Origin: JABMQW01 sp964439935
Lineage (GTDB): Bacteria > Fidelibacterota > Marinisomatia > Marinisomatales > TCS56
Direction: 5' to 3'
Length of the DNA stretch: 64,000 nucleotides
Assembly: GCA_964439935.1 (NCBI GenBank)
Contig: CAYTPW010000001.1
Coordinates: 62,001-126,000 of the forward strand
Position numbers and translations under genes: made by a program. Below the pieces are notes generated by a model. That model had not been told where the DNA came from. It saw nothing but the letters and a program-made list of their open reading frames with translations, and did no database searches. Below are positions 24,401 to 33,800 of the stretch, piece after piece. Each line of letters starts with the position of its first letter. Positions within the stretch are counted from its first letter, which is position 1.

Positions 24401-26137
24401 CAGTATTATGTCCTGGGAGATCATATAATCCTGTCTGGTACCGATGATTGCTGGATCATAATACCTGAATGAAGAAGCCGTGTCTTGGGTTGTTCTGATC
24501 CAGGCGCTTATTGTGAAATCAACAACCCCATTCATTATCGGGCCGGTATTAACATAATCATCCACACCATCAAACTCGAGGGTATAATCGCCGGCGATCT
24601 CAAAGCCATTACCTGCTAGTGTAACGCTGGCATTTCCACCATAACTTTCAATATCCAGCGAAGCGCTGTAACTACCAGTATCATCTGGTGTGAAATTGAT
24701 ATCTAAAAACAGGCTGTCACCCGGACCTAACATGAATGCCGATGTGTCAACGCTGAAGATTAATGAATCAACGCCAGTGATTGTGATTGAGGATATATTC
24801 AGATCAGCCGTTCCAGTATTTTTAACTGTTAACTGTTTGGTTGTTGTCTCTTCAACTAAGACATAACTGAAATCAATTGAAAGAGGTGAAACGGAAAGTA
24901 AAGGAGCTGGAATTATGCCAGAGTATATATAAGCTGAGCCTGAGTTACTTCCATTGTCATCATCCATATAAGCACCCACAATAGCATAATCTCCGGAGAT
25001 GGATACTGGACCTCCAAAATTATCAGATGCCGCTCCATCAGACGCAGTTAATTTTGTTTCTTCTATCCAGTTTGTGTCCGTACGTTTAAACACATAAGCT
25101 GAACCTGATCCATCTCCATTATCATCATCCTGATAAGCACCCACAATGGCATAACCGCCTGAAATAGAAACTGAATGTCCAAAATTGTCACCCGATGCTC
25201 CATCAGATGCTGTTAACTTTGCTTCCTGCGTCCAGTTTGTGCCTGTACGCTTAAACACATAGGCTGAACCTGATCCACTTCCATTGTCATCATCAGCAAA
25301 AGCACCCACAATCACATAATCGTCTGAGATAGATACTGATTTTCCAAAATTGTCACCCGATGCGCCATCATTAGCTGTTAATTTTGCTTCCTCAGTCCAA
25401 CTTGTGTCTGTACGTTTAAACACATAAGCTGAACCTGATGAACCTCCATTGTCATCATCCTTATAAGCACCCACAATAACATAATCTCCGGAGATGGATA
25501 CTGGATGTCCGAAATAATCATTTTCTGCTCCATCACTAGCTGTTAATTTTACTTCCTCAGCCCAACTTGTGTCTGTACGTTTAAACACATAAGCTGAACC
25601 TGAGTTACTTCCATTGTCATCATCCCTATGAGCATCCACAATAGCATAATCTCCGGAGATGGATACTGAATATCCAAACATATCATATTCTGCTCCATCA
25701 GATGCAGTCAACTTTGCTTCCTGCGTCCAGTTTGTGTCTGTACGTTTAAATACATAAGCTGAACCTGATCCATCTCCATTGTCATCATCACTAACAGCTC
25801 CCACAATGGCATAATCACCTGAGATAGAAACTGAATATCCAAAATCATCATCTGCTGCTGCATCAGATGCGGTTAATTTTGCTTCCTCAGCCCAACTTGT
25901 GCCGGTGCGTTTAAACACATAAGCTGAACCTGATGAGCTTCCATTATCATCATCCTTCTGAGCACCCACAATAGCATAATCTCCAGAGATGGATACTGAA
26001 AGTCCAAACCAATCATATTCTGCTCCATCAGATGCCGTGATTTTGAATTCATTAATTTGTGCGTATGCCAGCTGGTAGATTATCAGGATCGCTATTGAAC
26101 AAATCATAAGGGTTTTTGTTAGTGTTTGCTTCTGCAT
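21422..26137 (-). CDS. Giant secreted FG-GAP / LamG / choice-of-anchor-D protein with type IX-like sorting domain
   Basis: A 1571-residue protein. A signal peptide (residues 1-26, LMICSIAILIIYQLAYA) is followed by seven FG-GAP-like repeats of about 55 residues (about 30-405), each with FG..VSISGDY.IVGA and a DDDNG.xSGSAY segment likely to bind calcium. Then come choice-of-anchor-D (ASPM/SPD2/Hydin-like) repeats beginning LSVSPLSIDFSYV, with two LamG/concanavalin-like domains (LEFDGVDDYV ... EVRIWDTARTQ) between them. Two further anchor-D repeats, a fibronectin-III-like region and the C-terminal module (QNYPNPFNPITTIQYELPQ ... QTRKMILLK) complete it. A carbohydrate-binding or adhesive surface role is likely. 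No catalytic domain was seen. The gene converges with the MarR gene, with no clear terminator between. Confidence 0.85.
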   Translation of the reverse strand: MQKQTLTKTLMICSIAILIIYQLAYAQINEFKITASDGAEYDWFGLSVSISGDYAIVGAQKDDDNGSSSGSAYVFKRTGTSWAEEAKLTASDAAADDDFGYSVSISGDYAIVGAVSDDDNGDGSGSAYVFKRTDTNWTQEAKLTASDGAEYDMFGYSVSISGDYAIVDAHRDDDNGSNSGSAYVFKRTDTSWAEEVKLTASDGAENDYFGHPVSISGDYVIVGAYKDDDNGGSSGSAYVFKRTDTSWTEEAKLTANDGASGDNFGKSVSISDDYVIVGAFADDDNGSGSGSAYVFKRTGTNWTQEAKLTASDGASGDNFGHSVSISGGYAIVGAYQDDDNGDGSGSAYVFKRTDTNWIEETKLTASDGAASDNFGGPVSISGDYAIVGAYMDDDNGSNSGSAYIYSGIIPAPLLSVSPLSIDFSYVLVEETTTKQLTVKNTGTADLNISSITITGVDSLIFSVDTSAFMLGPGDSLFLDINFTPDDTGSYSASLDIESYGGNASVTLAGNGFEIAGDYTLEFDGVDDYVNTGPIMNGVVDFTISAWIRTTQDTASSFRYYDPAIIGTRQDYMISQDIILTNYNGKLAWFDELGAGENTYDTGTNIADGIWHQVAVVRDGSALTFYIDGVSVGTDATGTNSVRDDDVEIGQAYLNGSEMEFNGQIDEVRIWDTARTQAQIQADMFSHLDGTEAGLVGYYRMDEGAGQTVIDYSGNENHGQLGSAAGVDDSDPGWTETDWPYTPAKLSVSPLSINFSYVLIGETTTKQLAVKNTGIADLNVSSIAVSGIDSLNFNISTTPFTLVPSDSLFFDISFTPDDTGSFNALLDFISDGGSASVELTGNGFEIAGDYALEFDGVDDYVDCGNNESLDITEAITISAWIKANEDINGYVICKKDFNYYGMVIGDDTDRFQVNLNNVHFIAPYNYWGEWKHIAFTYAITEGIVKQYIDGVIENEEDFTQPINVTTGNLQIGRRLPSIYYFDGNIDEVRIWNYARTQEEIQADMSHLLDGDEEGLAGYWRMDEGNGQTLVDWSVNGNDGQLGSTVGVDSKDPTWLESYWPYGSPVLSVSLDSIDFGDVIIEETATELVTVSNTGNADLTVLYIAFTGDAPENFNLAMVPYTTIPFTLEPGTSQMLEVSFTPDYVDSLSAILEIDSDGGDADIALFGNGIAFPVLSVTPLTIDFGAIPEGDTATEQVTVANTGTADLNVSLIAITGADSSKFDVDTTTFTLAPDDSQILAVSFSPDGVGSFSAVLEIESDSGSVSVTLDGVGVDPIPLIISITDVPEDQGGWVFLDWISSGYDSLGEITQYGIWELNPDDEWVSLGNVPAIQDDEYIYLAHTFADSTDEGIFWSKFMVTAHTADPELFFESAVDSGYSVDNLAPAVPTGLLALATTENAVDLSWDSPIDEDFNYFKIYRSLTPDFDPTGMESFAETIETTFIDSDVEIGITYYYILSAIDFNGNESEYSDVVDATVLSIDDEIGIPTKFALLQNYPNPFNPITTIQYELPQRSNVQIIICNLVGRKMATLLSEIQDAGYKSVQWDATNVSSGVYFYQIRAGGFVQTRKMILLK
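24922..26047 (-). repeat. Seven in-frame tandem repeats of about 165 bases in the FG-GAP region
   Basis: The coding repeats are similar at DNA level, for example the recurring plus-strand words AAACACATAAGCTGAACCTGA and CATTGTCATCATC in nearly every unit. Each encodes one FG-GAP-like beta-propeller blade. Seven blades would close a propeller. Near-identical units invite copy-number change by recombination and are a risk for assembly collapse. Confidence 0.8.
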
Positions 26138-26778
26138 GCTTGCCTCCCAATTGTTAACTACCTTGATGGAAGGAATCGGAGGAAGAAACTGAGGACCCGC
26201 TAATTACGTATGTACTAGACTAATCGAACTATAAGTACTTGGAAATATGTCCTGAAGGTAGTGCAAAGATTTGAGTTAATCAAGCAGAGTTGGAATGGTT
26301 GATCATCGTACCCAAACCCAGACCTTTTTTGTACTTCCAGCCTCCGAATTCCCAAAAACGTCAAATCGATTTTGATAATGGGCAGTGTTAAAACGGTGGT
26401 TGATGGTATGAAAAAGGTGTAGACAGTTCAATTATTACCAGCCAGATTCAACTATGAATTATCAGGTTAATTAGCTTAGAATTAATAGTTAATTATGAAC
26501 TACAATCGAAAAAACTCGAACACTATACTTGGATTAACCAATAGGAGCGGTTCAGGAGACATAACCGTGTGCGATGGATACCTAAAATCATACCAGATTG
26601 GAATAGCCATTTTTAGACCTGTTCAGATAGCGTGGTTCATTTGGGTGGGGATCTTCATGTTGCGCTGTAGCACAATCGCAACTGAGTAATAACTGGATGA
26701 GACTCTAAGATCAATCTTAAATTAATAGATCAAATGATCGATCAGGTGAGTAGTACCACAAATTAGGAGGATTTGTCG
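26138..26778. other. Divergent intergenic region between the FG-GAP gene and the PQQ-propeller gene
   Basis: 640 bases with repeat copy D (26222-26406) on the FG-GAP side. A 64-codon plus-strand frame at 26495-26689 has no recognisable product and no good ribosome site, and I do not count it as a gene. The Shine-Dalgarno for the next gene is at 26765-26770. Confidence 0.5.
26222..26406 (-). repeat. Intergenic element, copy D, upstream of the FG-GAP gene
   Basis: The longest and best-preserved copy. It starts about 85 bases upstream of the FG-GAP start codon and aligns with copy B over about 170 bases. Its end, CGATTTTGATAATGGGCAGTG followed by AAAACGGTGG, matches copies A and B. Confidence 0.55.
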
Positions 26779-28125
26779 ATGAGAAAATTAGGATCCATTT
26801 TAATCTGTCTTTGTTTTATTCCGATGTTTGTTTCAGGCACCGAACCCTCAGCGGATTTTGAGAAAAACTGGCCGCAATGGCGGGGCCCTTCTGCCAATGG
26901 TGTGGCACCGTACGGTGATCCGCCTATAGAATGGAGTGAAACTAAAAACATTAAATGGAAAATCGATCTCCCGGGAATGGGTCATTCAACTCCGGTTATC
27001 TGGGGTAATCAGATTTTTGTTCTGACAGCCATCGAAACCGATAAAACAGTAGAGCCCGGGGAAGGTAAACAGACCAAAGCGAAACGAAGCATGATACCGT
27101 TTACTACCGGGACATCAAAAATTCATAAATTTGCAATATTTGCCATAAACCGTTCCGATGGGCAAATACTATGGCAACAATCAGCCCGTGAAGAGCTGCC
27201 GCATGAAGGTATCCAGAAAACTGCATCCTGGGCATCCAGCTCACCCGTCACAGATGGAGAACACGTTTACGCCTGTTTTGGTTCCAAAGGTTTGTTTTGC
27301 TATGATATGCAGGGTAATCTTAAATGGGAAAAAGATTTAGGCGACTTGAATATTATTAATAAGTGGGGCGGGGGCAGCTCGCCCGTACTTTATAATGATA
27401 AACTAATCGTTAAATGGGACCACCAGGACCAGTCATTTATAATTGTACTGGACAAGAACACCGGAAACGAGATTTGGAAAGTGGATCGCGATGAGAAAAC
27501 TTCCTGGACCACGCCACTGGTCATTGAATACAATGGCCAACCACAGGTCATTACCAGCGCATCCAACCGGGTACGCAGTTATGATCTTACTACCGGAGAC
27601 CTGCTCTGGGAAAGCAGTGGCTTGGCTGCCCCAGAGGTGATTCCGACACCGATTGCATCCGCTGACATGGTCTATGTTATGAGTGGCGGAATAATGAAAG
27701 CCAGTGAATTGCAGGCCATCAAATTGTCTGAAGCAAAGGGTAACATAGCCGGTTCTGCTGCGATTGTCTGGACACTGGATCGAGACACTCCCTATGTACC
27801 TTCACCGCTACTTTACGATAATAGGTTGTATTTTTCAAAAGGTAATGATGGAACCCTGGCCTGCTTTAATGCTGAAAGTGGGGAAGAGTATTATAGCCGT
27901 CAAAGGCAAAAAGGAGTTGGAAGTATTTACGCATCACCGGTAGGCGCCGGTGGGAGGATTTACATTACCAGCAGGAATGGTTCTACCATGGTCGTAAAGC
28001 ATGCCACTCAATATGAAGTTCTGGCAGTAAACAAACTCGATGATAGATTTTCTGCATCACCGGTGGTTGTTGGCAATGAGTTATTTCTGCGCGGTGAGAA
28101 ATATCTTTATTGTATATCAGAGTAA
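26779..28125 (+). CDS. Exported PQQ-like beta-propeller repeat protein
   Basis: A 448-residue protein. ATG 26779 is chosen over TTG 26773 because AGGAGG (26765-26770) is spaced correctly only for the ATG. A signal peptide (LGSILICLCFIPMFVSG) precedes NWPQWRGPSANGVA, the usual opening of this secreted PQQ-propeller family. Blades show the pattern G.ILW, GNLKWEKDL, GNEIWKV and GDLLWES. The catalytic residues of true quinoprotein dehydrogenases are not evident, so it is more likely a BamB/outer-membrane-type or uncharacterised propeller than an enzyme. It is probably monocistronic. Confidence 0.8.
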   Translation: MRKLGSILICLCFIPMFVSGTEPSADFEKNWPQWRGPSANGVAPYGDPPIEWSETKNIKWKIDLPGMGHSTPVIWGNQIFVLTAIETDKTVEPGEGKQTKAKRSMIPFTTGTSKIHKFAIFAINRSDGQILWQQSAREELPHEGIQKTASWASSSPVTDGEHVYACFGSKGLFCYDMQGNLKWEKDLGDLNIINKWGGGSSPVLYNDKLIVKWDHQDQSFIIVLDKNTGNEIWKVDRDEKTSWTTPLVIEYNGQPQVITSASNRVRSYDLTTGDLLWESSGLAAPEVIPTPIASADMVYVMSGGIMKASELQAIKLSEAKGNIAGSAAIVWTLDRDTPYVPSPLLYDNRLYFSKGNDGTLACFNAESGEEYYSRQRQKGVGSIYASPVGAGGRIYITSRNGSTMVVKHATQYEVLAVNKLDDRFSASPVVVGNELFLRGEKYLYCISE

Positions 28126-28180
28126 TAATAAGGTTGGAATTTACCAGATTTCATTAAATACCATTGTGGACGCGTTCCAA

Positions 28181-29119
28181 TCAATCTAAAATAGTCTTAC
28201 GATCCCTTTGAGTAATTCCTGCCAATTGCCCGATTCTGGAAAACAATCGACTTAAAGGAACGACAATCAAGAGCCATATCATTGGCCCAATTAAAAGATA
28301 CCTTTGGATCCCGTCATAGCGTGATCGTAGTATATAACCATCCTGTTCGATCGTTTTCAGAATAAAACTGAACCGTAAACAGTACCAGTGTCCAACGATC
28401 TTACAACGTAAAACCGACAAGCTGTCAATATACTGTTTTCCTTCACGAAAATATTCTCTAGCCAAAGATACCCGCTCTTTAACAAAAGCAATGAAATCAG
28501 GGTGCGATGGATCTGTCAGATCAAGTGGATGCGTATCCAGGTATTCCTTGGGAATATTGATAAACCCATTGGCAATATCCTCTACTGTATCACGTAACAG
28601 GTGTGTAATATGCGCAGCCATGGAAGCAAGGTGGCGATTTGCTGCATCAGGATAATCATAATTGCTCCCAATAAAATATTGCAGACCATCAATAACCGCT
28701 TTACCCAGACATTCGATATACCAATCCAATTCTAATTCAGTGATCAACCGATGCTTGCGCCGGGCATCAAACTCAATGATAGCAAATACATTTTTGATAA
28801 ACGATTCCAATCCACTCTCAGAAATAGATTTATTCCGCACAAGATCGACCAGGATCAATTCCTCCGGCTGCAAATCAGCTATCATCTGGCCTTTAAAAAC
28901 TTCGTCGATCAGTTTATGCTGTCGCGTGACAAAATTTCCACGATCGGCTTCAGTCTGATCGATTTCATCGATGATATCATCAGCCCATCTCAAGTATGCG
29001 TAGGCCCGGTAAAAATCATTTACCAGATGTCGGTCAACCATCAGACGACCGATATAATAGGTCTGTTTACTATTCTTCCAGGTGATCCGCCGGGCTATTT
29101 TTGTTGTGTCGATCGCCAT
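28181..29119 (-). CDS. Squalene/phytoene synthase-like protein (class I isoprenoid synthase)
   Basis: A 312-residue trans-isoprenyl diphosphate synthase. The first aspartate motif is in YLRWADDIIDE (about residues 40-50) and the second in LLRDTVEDIANG (about 174-185), the two magnesium-diphosphate sites of squalene/phytoene synthases. The C-terminus has a hydrophobic segment (YLLIGPMIWLLIVVPLSRLF) that may anchor it to the membrane. Known family members join two FPP or GGPP units. No desaturase, cyclase or hpn gene is nearby, so the product cannot be named. It is convergent with the PQQ-propeller gene. Confidence 0.8.
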   Translation of the reverse strand: MAIDTTKIARRITWKNSKQTYYIGRLMVDRHLVNDFYRAYAYLRWADDIIDEIDQTEADRGNFVTRQHKLIDEVFKGQMIADLQPEELILVDLVRNKSISESGLESFIKNVFAIIEFDARRKHRLITELELDWYIECLGKAVIDGLQYFIGSNYDYPDAANRHLASMAAHITHLLRDTVEDIANGFINIPKEYLDTHPLDLTDPSHPDFIAFVKERVSLAREYFREGKQYIDSLSVLRCKIVGHWYCLRFSFILKTIEQDGYILRSRYDGIQRYLLIGPMIWLLIVVPLSRLFSRIGQLAGITQRDRKTILD

Positions 29120-29587
29120 TAAATTATATTTAATGTAGTTTTCCTGATTTGCACTTCAGTAAAAAAGTTGAGGTGTACTTTAACATTTACTGTAGTGGGT
29201 AATTTACTTGATATATAGATATAGTACGCAAGTTTTGGGTATATCATATTTGAAGGTTTCGCCCAACATGTCGGTCTCACCATGGGTGAAGTTTATGAAA
29301 AAACCGATAGAACAAATATAATTATCATTGGATCTGGAGCTATTCCACTAAACATTCATTACCAATGGGGGGGGGAATTGAATCACTGAAATTCGAGTCC
29401 GCATGCTTTTAAATAATATTCTATGGAACCTATGAACCACCCGGGATTTATATTCGGAATACGCACCATTTGGAGTTATTCAGATTTATTGTTGAATGTC
29501 TGGGAAACCAAACAAAAATTCGGAAGTCAAAAACAAAATTAATATTAACAATTAATTTCATTTGCCTTATTAATTAAAGGTGGATCA
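29120..29587. other. Intergenic region before the RND operon
   Basis: 468 AT-rich bases between divergent genes. It contains a run of nine G (29367-29375). A 35-codon frame (29282-29389) encodes a Rossmann-like NIIIIGSGA start but stops at once after the G run. No complete gene or RNA was seen. Confidence 0.45.
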
Positions 29588-30790
29588 TTGAGTAAAAAAA
29601 CAGGAACCATAATAAAATTAACCTCCTTTTTTACGATTTTATTGATCGGTGTTTTGGGGATGATCGCTCTTGGTAGTACCGATAAAAAATCCAATAAAAA
29701 AGAAATAAAGCCGGAAAGCAGGAAAGTTGAATCCCTGCAATTGACTTTTCAGGATACACCAATTGAGATCGAAGGAAACGGTGTTATCGAAGCCATAAGG
29801 ACATTAGATATTGTGTCCGAGGTAAGAGGTACCGCAGTCTATGCCTATCAGGACCTCAAGAGTGGAACGATTGTAAAACAAGACCAGTTGATATGTAAAA
29901 TTGATCCCCGGCAAGCTGAAAATGACGCTTATTCTTTACGATCCGAATTCATGAAAATGATTACTACTTTCCTGGCTTATACGAAATTGGATGATAAAGA
30001 TATGTATGACGAGTGGCTGGCGTATTTTAATACGCTGGACATCAATTCCAATATTCCCGCTTTACCGGAAATTTCAACTGCCAGGGAAAAAATATTGTTG
30101 AGCAATCACAACATTTTAAGCCAGTATTACGCTGTAAAAAATGCCGAGATTATCTTATCAAAGCATATTATTACGGCCCCCTTCGACGGTTTTATAACTT
30201 CCAGTGGAGTCATTCAAGGAAGTTTTATTAATACCGGCCAAAAAGTCGTCACCATCCGTGACGCCAAGAATATCGAAATTTCAATTCCACTATTGGTGGA
30301 AGAGGCTAAGTGGATCGATTTCGATGTTAATCCTGTCGTAAAAGTATTTTGGAGTGATAATTCTGCGGAATGGGTCAAGGGGGTGGTTGTGCGACAGGAG
30401 AAGCAACTGGACCGAAATTCCCAATCCATGAATGTGTATGTTAATCTGAATAATTCAAATTTGAATCCCAATTTGCTCCCCGGGAATTATGTGAAAGTGT
30501 TGATTCAGGGTCGAATAATTCCAGATGTCGCGGCAATACCGCGGTATGTCATTGTAAATGATAACCAGGTTTTCTTTGTGGAGGAAAGCAGTAAGCTGGG
30601 TCGGACCACCGTAGATGTTATTGCCCTCCAGGGTGACATTGCCCTGATCGGTAATACGTTACCTGAGAATACCCGACTCATCACAACGATCCTTCAAAAA
30701 CCATTGGTGGGTATGCTTATCGAAGATGTTTCTATTATGGAAGATCAAACTGCCTCCGACGATTCCGTGGCTGCAGCCGAGCTGAAGTAA
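29588..30790 (+). CDS. RND efflux periplasmic adaptor (membrane fusion protein)
   Basis: A 400-residue protein starting with TTG (29588) behind AAAGGTGG. An N-terminal membrane anchor (FFTILLIGVLGMIALGS) is followed by the HlyD-type order: a barrel-sandwich half near residues 60-105 (VSEVRGTAVYAYQDL, GTIVKQDQLICKIDP), a helical hairpin, the second half at about 190-225 (ITAPFDGFITSSGV) and the beta-barrel and membrane-proximal parts. It carries substrates between the inner-membrane pump encoded next and an outer-membrane channel, which is not in this window. It lies 11 bases before the pump gene. Confidence 0.85.
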   Translation: MSKKTGTIIKLTSFFTILLIGVLGMIALGSTDKKSNKKEIKPESRKVESLQLTFQDTPIEIEGNGVIEAIRTLDIVSEVRGTAVYAYQDLKSGTIVKQDQLICKIDPRQAENDAYSLRSEFMKMITTFLAYTKLDDKDMYDEWLAYFNTLDINSNIPALPEISTAREKILLSNHNILSQYYAVKNAEIILSKHIITAPFDGFITSSGVIQGSFINTGQKVVTIRDAKNIEISIPLLVEEAKWIDFDVNPVVKVFWSDNSAEWVKGVVVRQEKQLDRNSQSMNVYVNLNNSNLNPNLLPGNYVKVLIQGRIIPDVAAIPRYVIVNDNQVFFVEESSKLGRTTVDVIALQGDIALIGNTLPENTRLITTILQKPLVGMLIEDVSIMEDQTASDDSVAAAELK

Positions 30791-30801
30791 CGGGCTAATC
30801 A

Positions 30802-33800
30802 ATGCAAAAATTCATTCAATATTTTATTAAACATGCCTTAATCACCAACTGGATTATGGTGATTATCTGTCTATCCGGTGTGTTTGCCTTGTTCAATCTC
30901 CAAAAACGAATAAATCCCAAAATGGAACAGCCCTATGTTACAGTGGATGTACCATTCCCGGGTGCATCCCCGGTGGAAGTCGAAGAAGGCATAATCGTTA
31001 AGATTGAAGAAGCTCTAAAAGGACTGGAAGGGATCAGCGATATCTGGTCAGCTTCTATGGACAATTATGGCTCGGTAACCGTTGAAGTAGACGAGGACTA
31101 CGACGTAGACAAGGCCATCCAGAAGATAAAGAATTCAGTGAATTCAATCAGCTCCTACCCGGTGGGTGCTGAAAAGCCAATTATCTATCAGGAAACGACC
31201 TGGAACCGGGCAATCATGTTCAGTGTGTTCGGTCCCGACGATCTATTTACGACGAAAAAGATTATTGATGAGTTCAGGGATGACCTGATGCGTACCGGGA
31301 AAATATCCAATACAATGACGTGGGGATTACCCGATCGGGAGCTATCGATTGAAATTTCCCCCCGTGATCTGGAACGTTATAAATTAACCATCAATGACAT
31401 TGCCCGGGCAATCAGGAATTCTAACCTGAATATATCATCGGGATCCGTCCTGACCGAACAGGAGGAAATCCTGATCCGATCGTACGGTAAAAAATACCAA
31501 TCCCAAGAATTTGAGAATATTGAAATCATATCGGGTATTAATGGTCAGAAGATACTCCTGTCAGATATATGTACAATAAAAGAACAATGGCCGGAAAACC
31601 GCTTTTATTCCGAGTTCAATGGCCAACGATCCGTTGCATTCAATGTGATGTATAATAACAATGAGGATGTCGTTGAGATCGTAGAGATTGCTGAACGCAC
31701 TGCCCAAATGTATAATGAGAAATATGCCGGCTTGATCACCTTTGAAACCTTTATCAAAGAGACGGATGACCTGGAGGAACGTCTGCGGCTTCTGATTCAA
31801 AATGGATTGATCGGTCTGGCGTTGATCATCTTTCTGTTAGGCATATTTCTCAATCTCCGGTTGGCTTTCTGGGTTGCGATCGGAATTCCCATATCATTTC
31901 TCGGGATGTTCTTCGTCATCTGGCTGATCGGGATCAGCATTAATGAGATGTCATTATTTGGGATGATCCTGGTGGTCGGGATCCTGGTAGACGATGGAAT
32001 CATCATCGGAGAGAGCATTTATTCCCAGGCGGAAAAAGGAAAACGAAGACTCAATGCGGCTATTGACGGAACGTTGGATGTGATCAAACCGGTGACCATT
32101 TCAGTGATGACCACCATCGTAGCTTTCATGCCTTATTTTTATTTTTACGGACAACTGGGTGATCATGTCTGGCAGATCGCAGCGATCGTGATTGCCAGTC
32201 TTGGTTTTTCGCTGGTCGAGGCAATTATCATCCTACCGGCCCATATTGAACATTCACGTGCTTTATATGTTGCAAAAAAAACACATGTTAACACAGAATC
32301 GACTATTTATCAACTCCGTCAGAAAATGGAATCATTTCTGAAATTTATTTTGGATAATATGTATAAAAAATTCTTGAATCTATGCCTGAAGTACCGGTGG
32401 AGTGTTCTGGCGGGTACTATCGCAACCCTGCTCATAGTGGCCGGTATGTTTAAGGGCGCACATATCCGGGCGCAGTTTTTCCCGGAACTTGAATTCCCGT
32501 TCGCACGCATTCAGATTGAAATGCCGGCCGGTTCTTCGGCTGAAACTGCCAGTGCTGTCAGGCACGAAGTAATCGAAAAAGCGCTGGAATTCGGAAAGAT
32601 CAAAGAACAGGAAGAAGGGATCAATCCGATTGAGAATTACACTTCCTGGGGACGTTCCGGGAATGTGAATATTTTCCTGGATCTTATTCCAGCCACTCAA
32701 CGGGAATGGTCGGTGAATGATTTTCTATCAGAATTGGACGAATTTATCGGCAACATTCCTGAGGCGGATAATGTGAATCTGCGGACAGCCAGTTTTGGAG
32801 GTCGCCCGATCTCTGTCAAATTCCTCAGTGCTGATTATTCCCAACTCCTTAAAGCAAAGGACTTGTTGAAAAAGGAATTAGCACAAATTGATGGAGTAAA
32901 AGATATCCAGGATGATACTCCGCTCGGAAATAACGAGTTTATTGTTGAATTGAAACCAAGCGCCAAAGCATTAGGATTTACGCTTAGGGATGTGACGACT
33001 CAATTGCGGCAGGGATTCTACGGGCAGGAAGTAATGCGGATGCAGCGTGGCAGAGACGAGCTCAGGATCTGGGTACGGTTCAATCAGGAGAACCGAACAT
33101 CGATTAGCCAGGTTGAGAATTTACGGATCCGGACTCCCGGGGGTGACTATGTTCCCTTCAAGGAAATCGCAACATTCAAAATCGAACGTGGTTTACGGCG
33201 AATCCGGCACGAAAACGGTTATCGATCAGTAACGGTCTATGCCAATATGGATTTCACAAAAAACAGCCAGCAGGTGGTTTTAAATGAACTGAATTCCGAT
33301 ATTATTCCCCGGGTGCTTTCACAAGTGGACGGTGTCTCCAAAAGCATGGGTGGGCAATCGGAGTATATGCAAAAAATGGTCGGGTCCATCAAATTTTCAA
33401 TGACGTTTGCAGCTTTGATCATATTTACTATTCTGGTGTTCCTGCTCAAATCCTATATCCAAACCCTGCTGATCATATCGCTGATTCCCCTGGGAATTAT
33501 TGGGGCGGTTATCGGCCATTATCTGAAAGGTATACCAGTCTCTATATTATCCTTTTTGGGAATCGTGGCGTTAGCCGGTATTATCATAAACGATTCGGTG
33601 GTATTGATCGACCGCTATAATAAACAGGTAAAAGCAGGAATGAAAGTGGCTGAATCAGTTTACCAGTCAGCAGTTAGCAGATTTCGACCGATCATCCTGA
33701 CAACAGTTACTACGGCTGTAGGTCTGGGACCTCTTATCTTGCAGAAGAGTCAGCAAGGACAATGGCTGGTGCCTATGGCCTTATCGGTAGCAGCAGGTTT

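Noticed and set aside
24922..26047. CRISPR array
   Set aside because: The periodic repeats are long, in frame and coding; no short direct repeats with unique spacers or cas genes were seen.
26495..26689. Possible 64-residue gene between the FG-GAP and PQQ-propeller genes
   Set aside because: No ribosome site, odd composition, and placed in a promoter region for two divergent genes.
29282..29389. Possible gene start encoding a Rossmann-like NIIIIGSGA
   Set aside because: Only 35 codons long, stops after a G9 run and neither alternative frame continues as a recognisable protein. At most a decayed fragment.
29380..29402. tRNA-like T-arm word (AATTCGAGTCC)
   Set aside because: No acceptor, D or anticodon arm can be formed around it.
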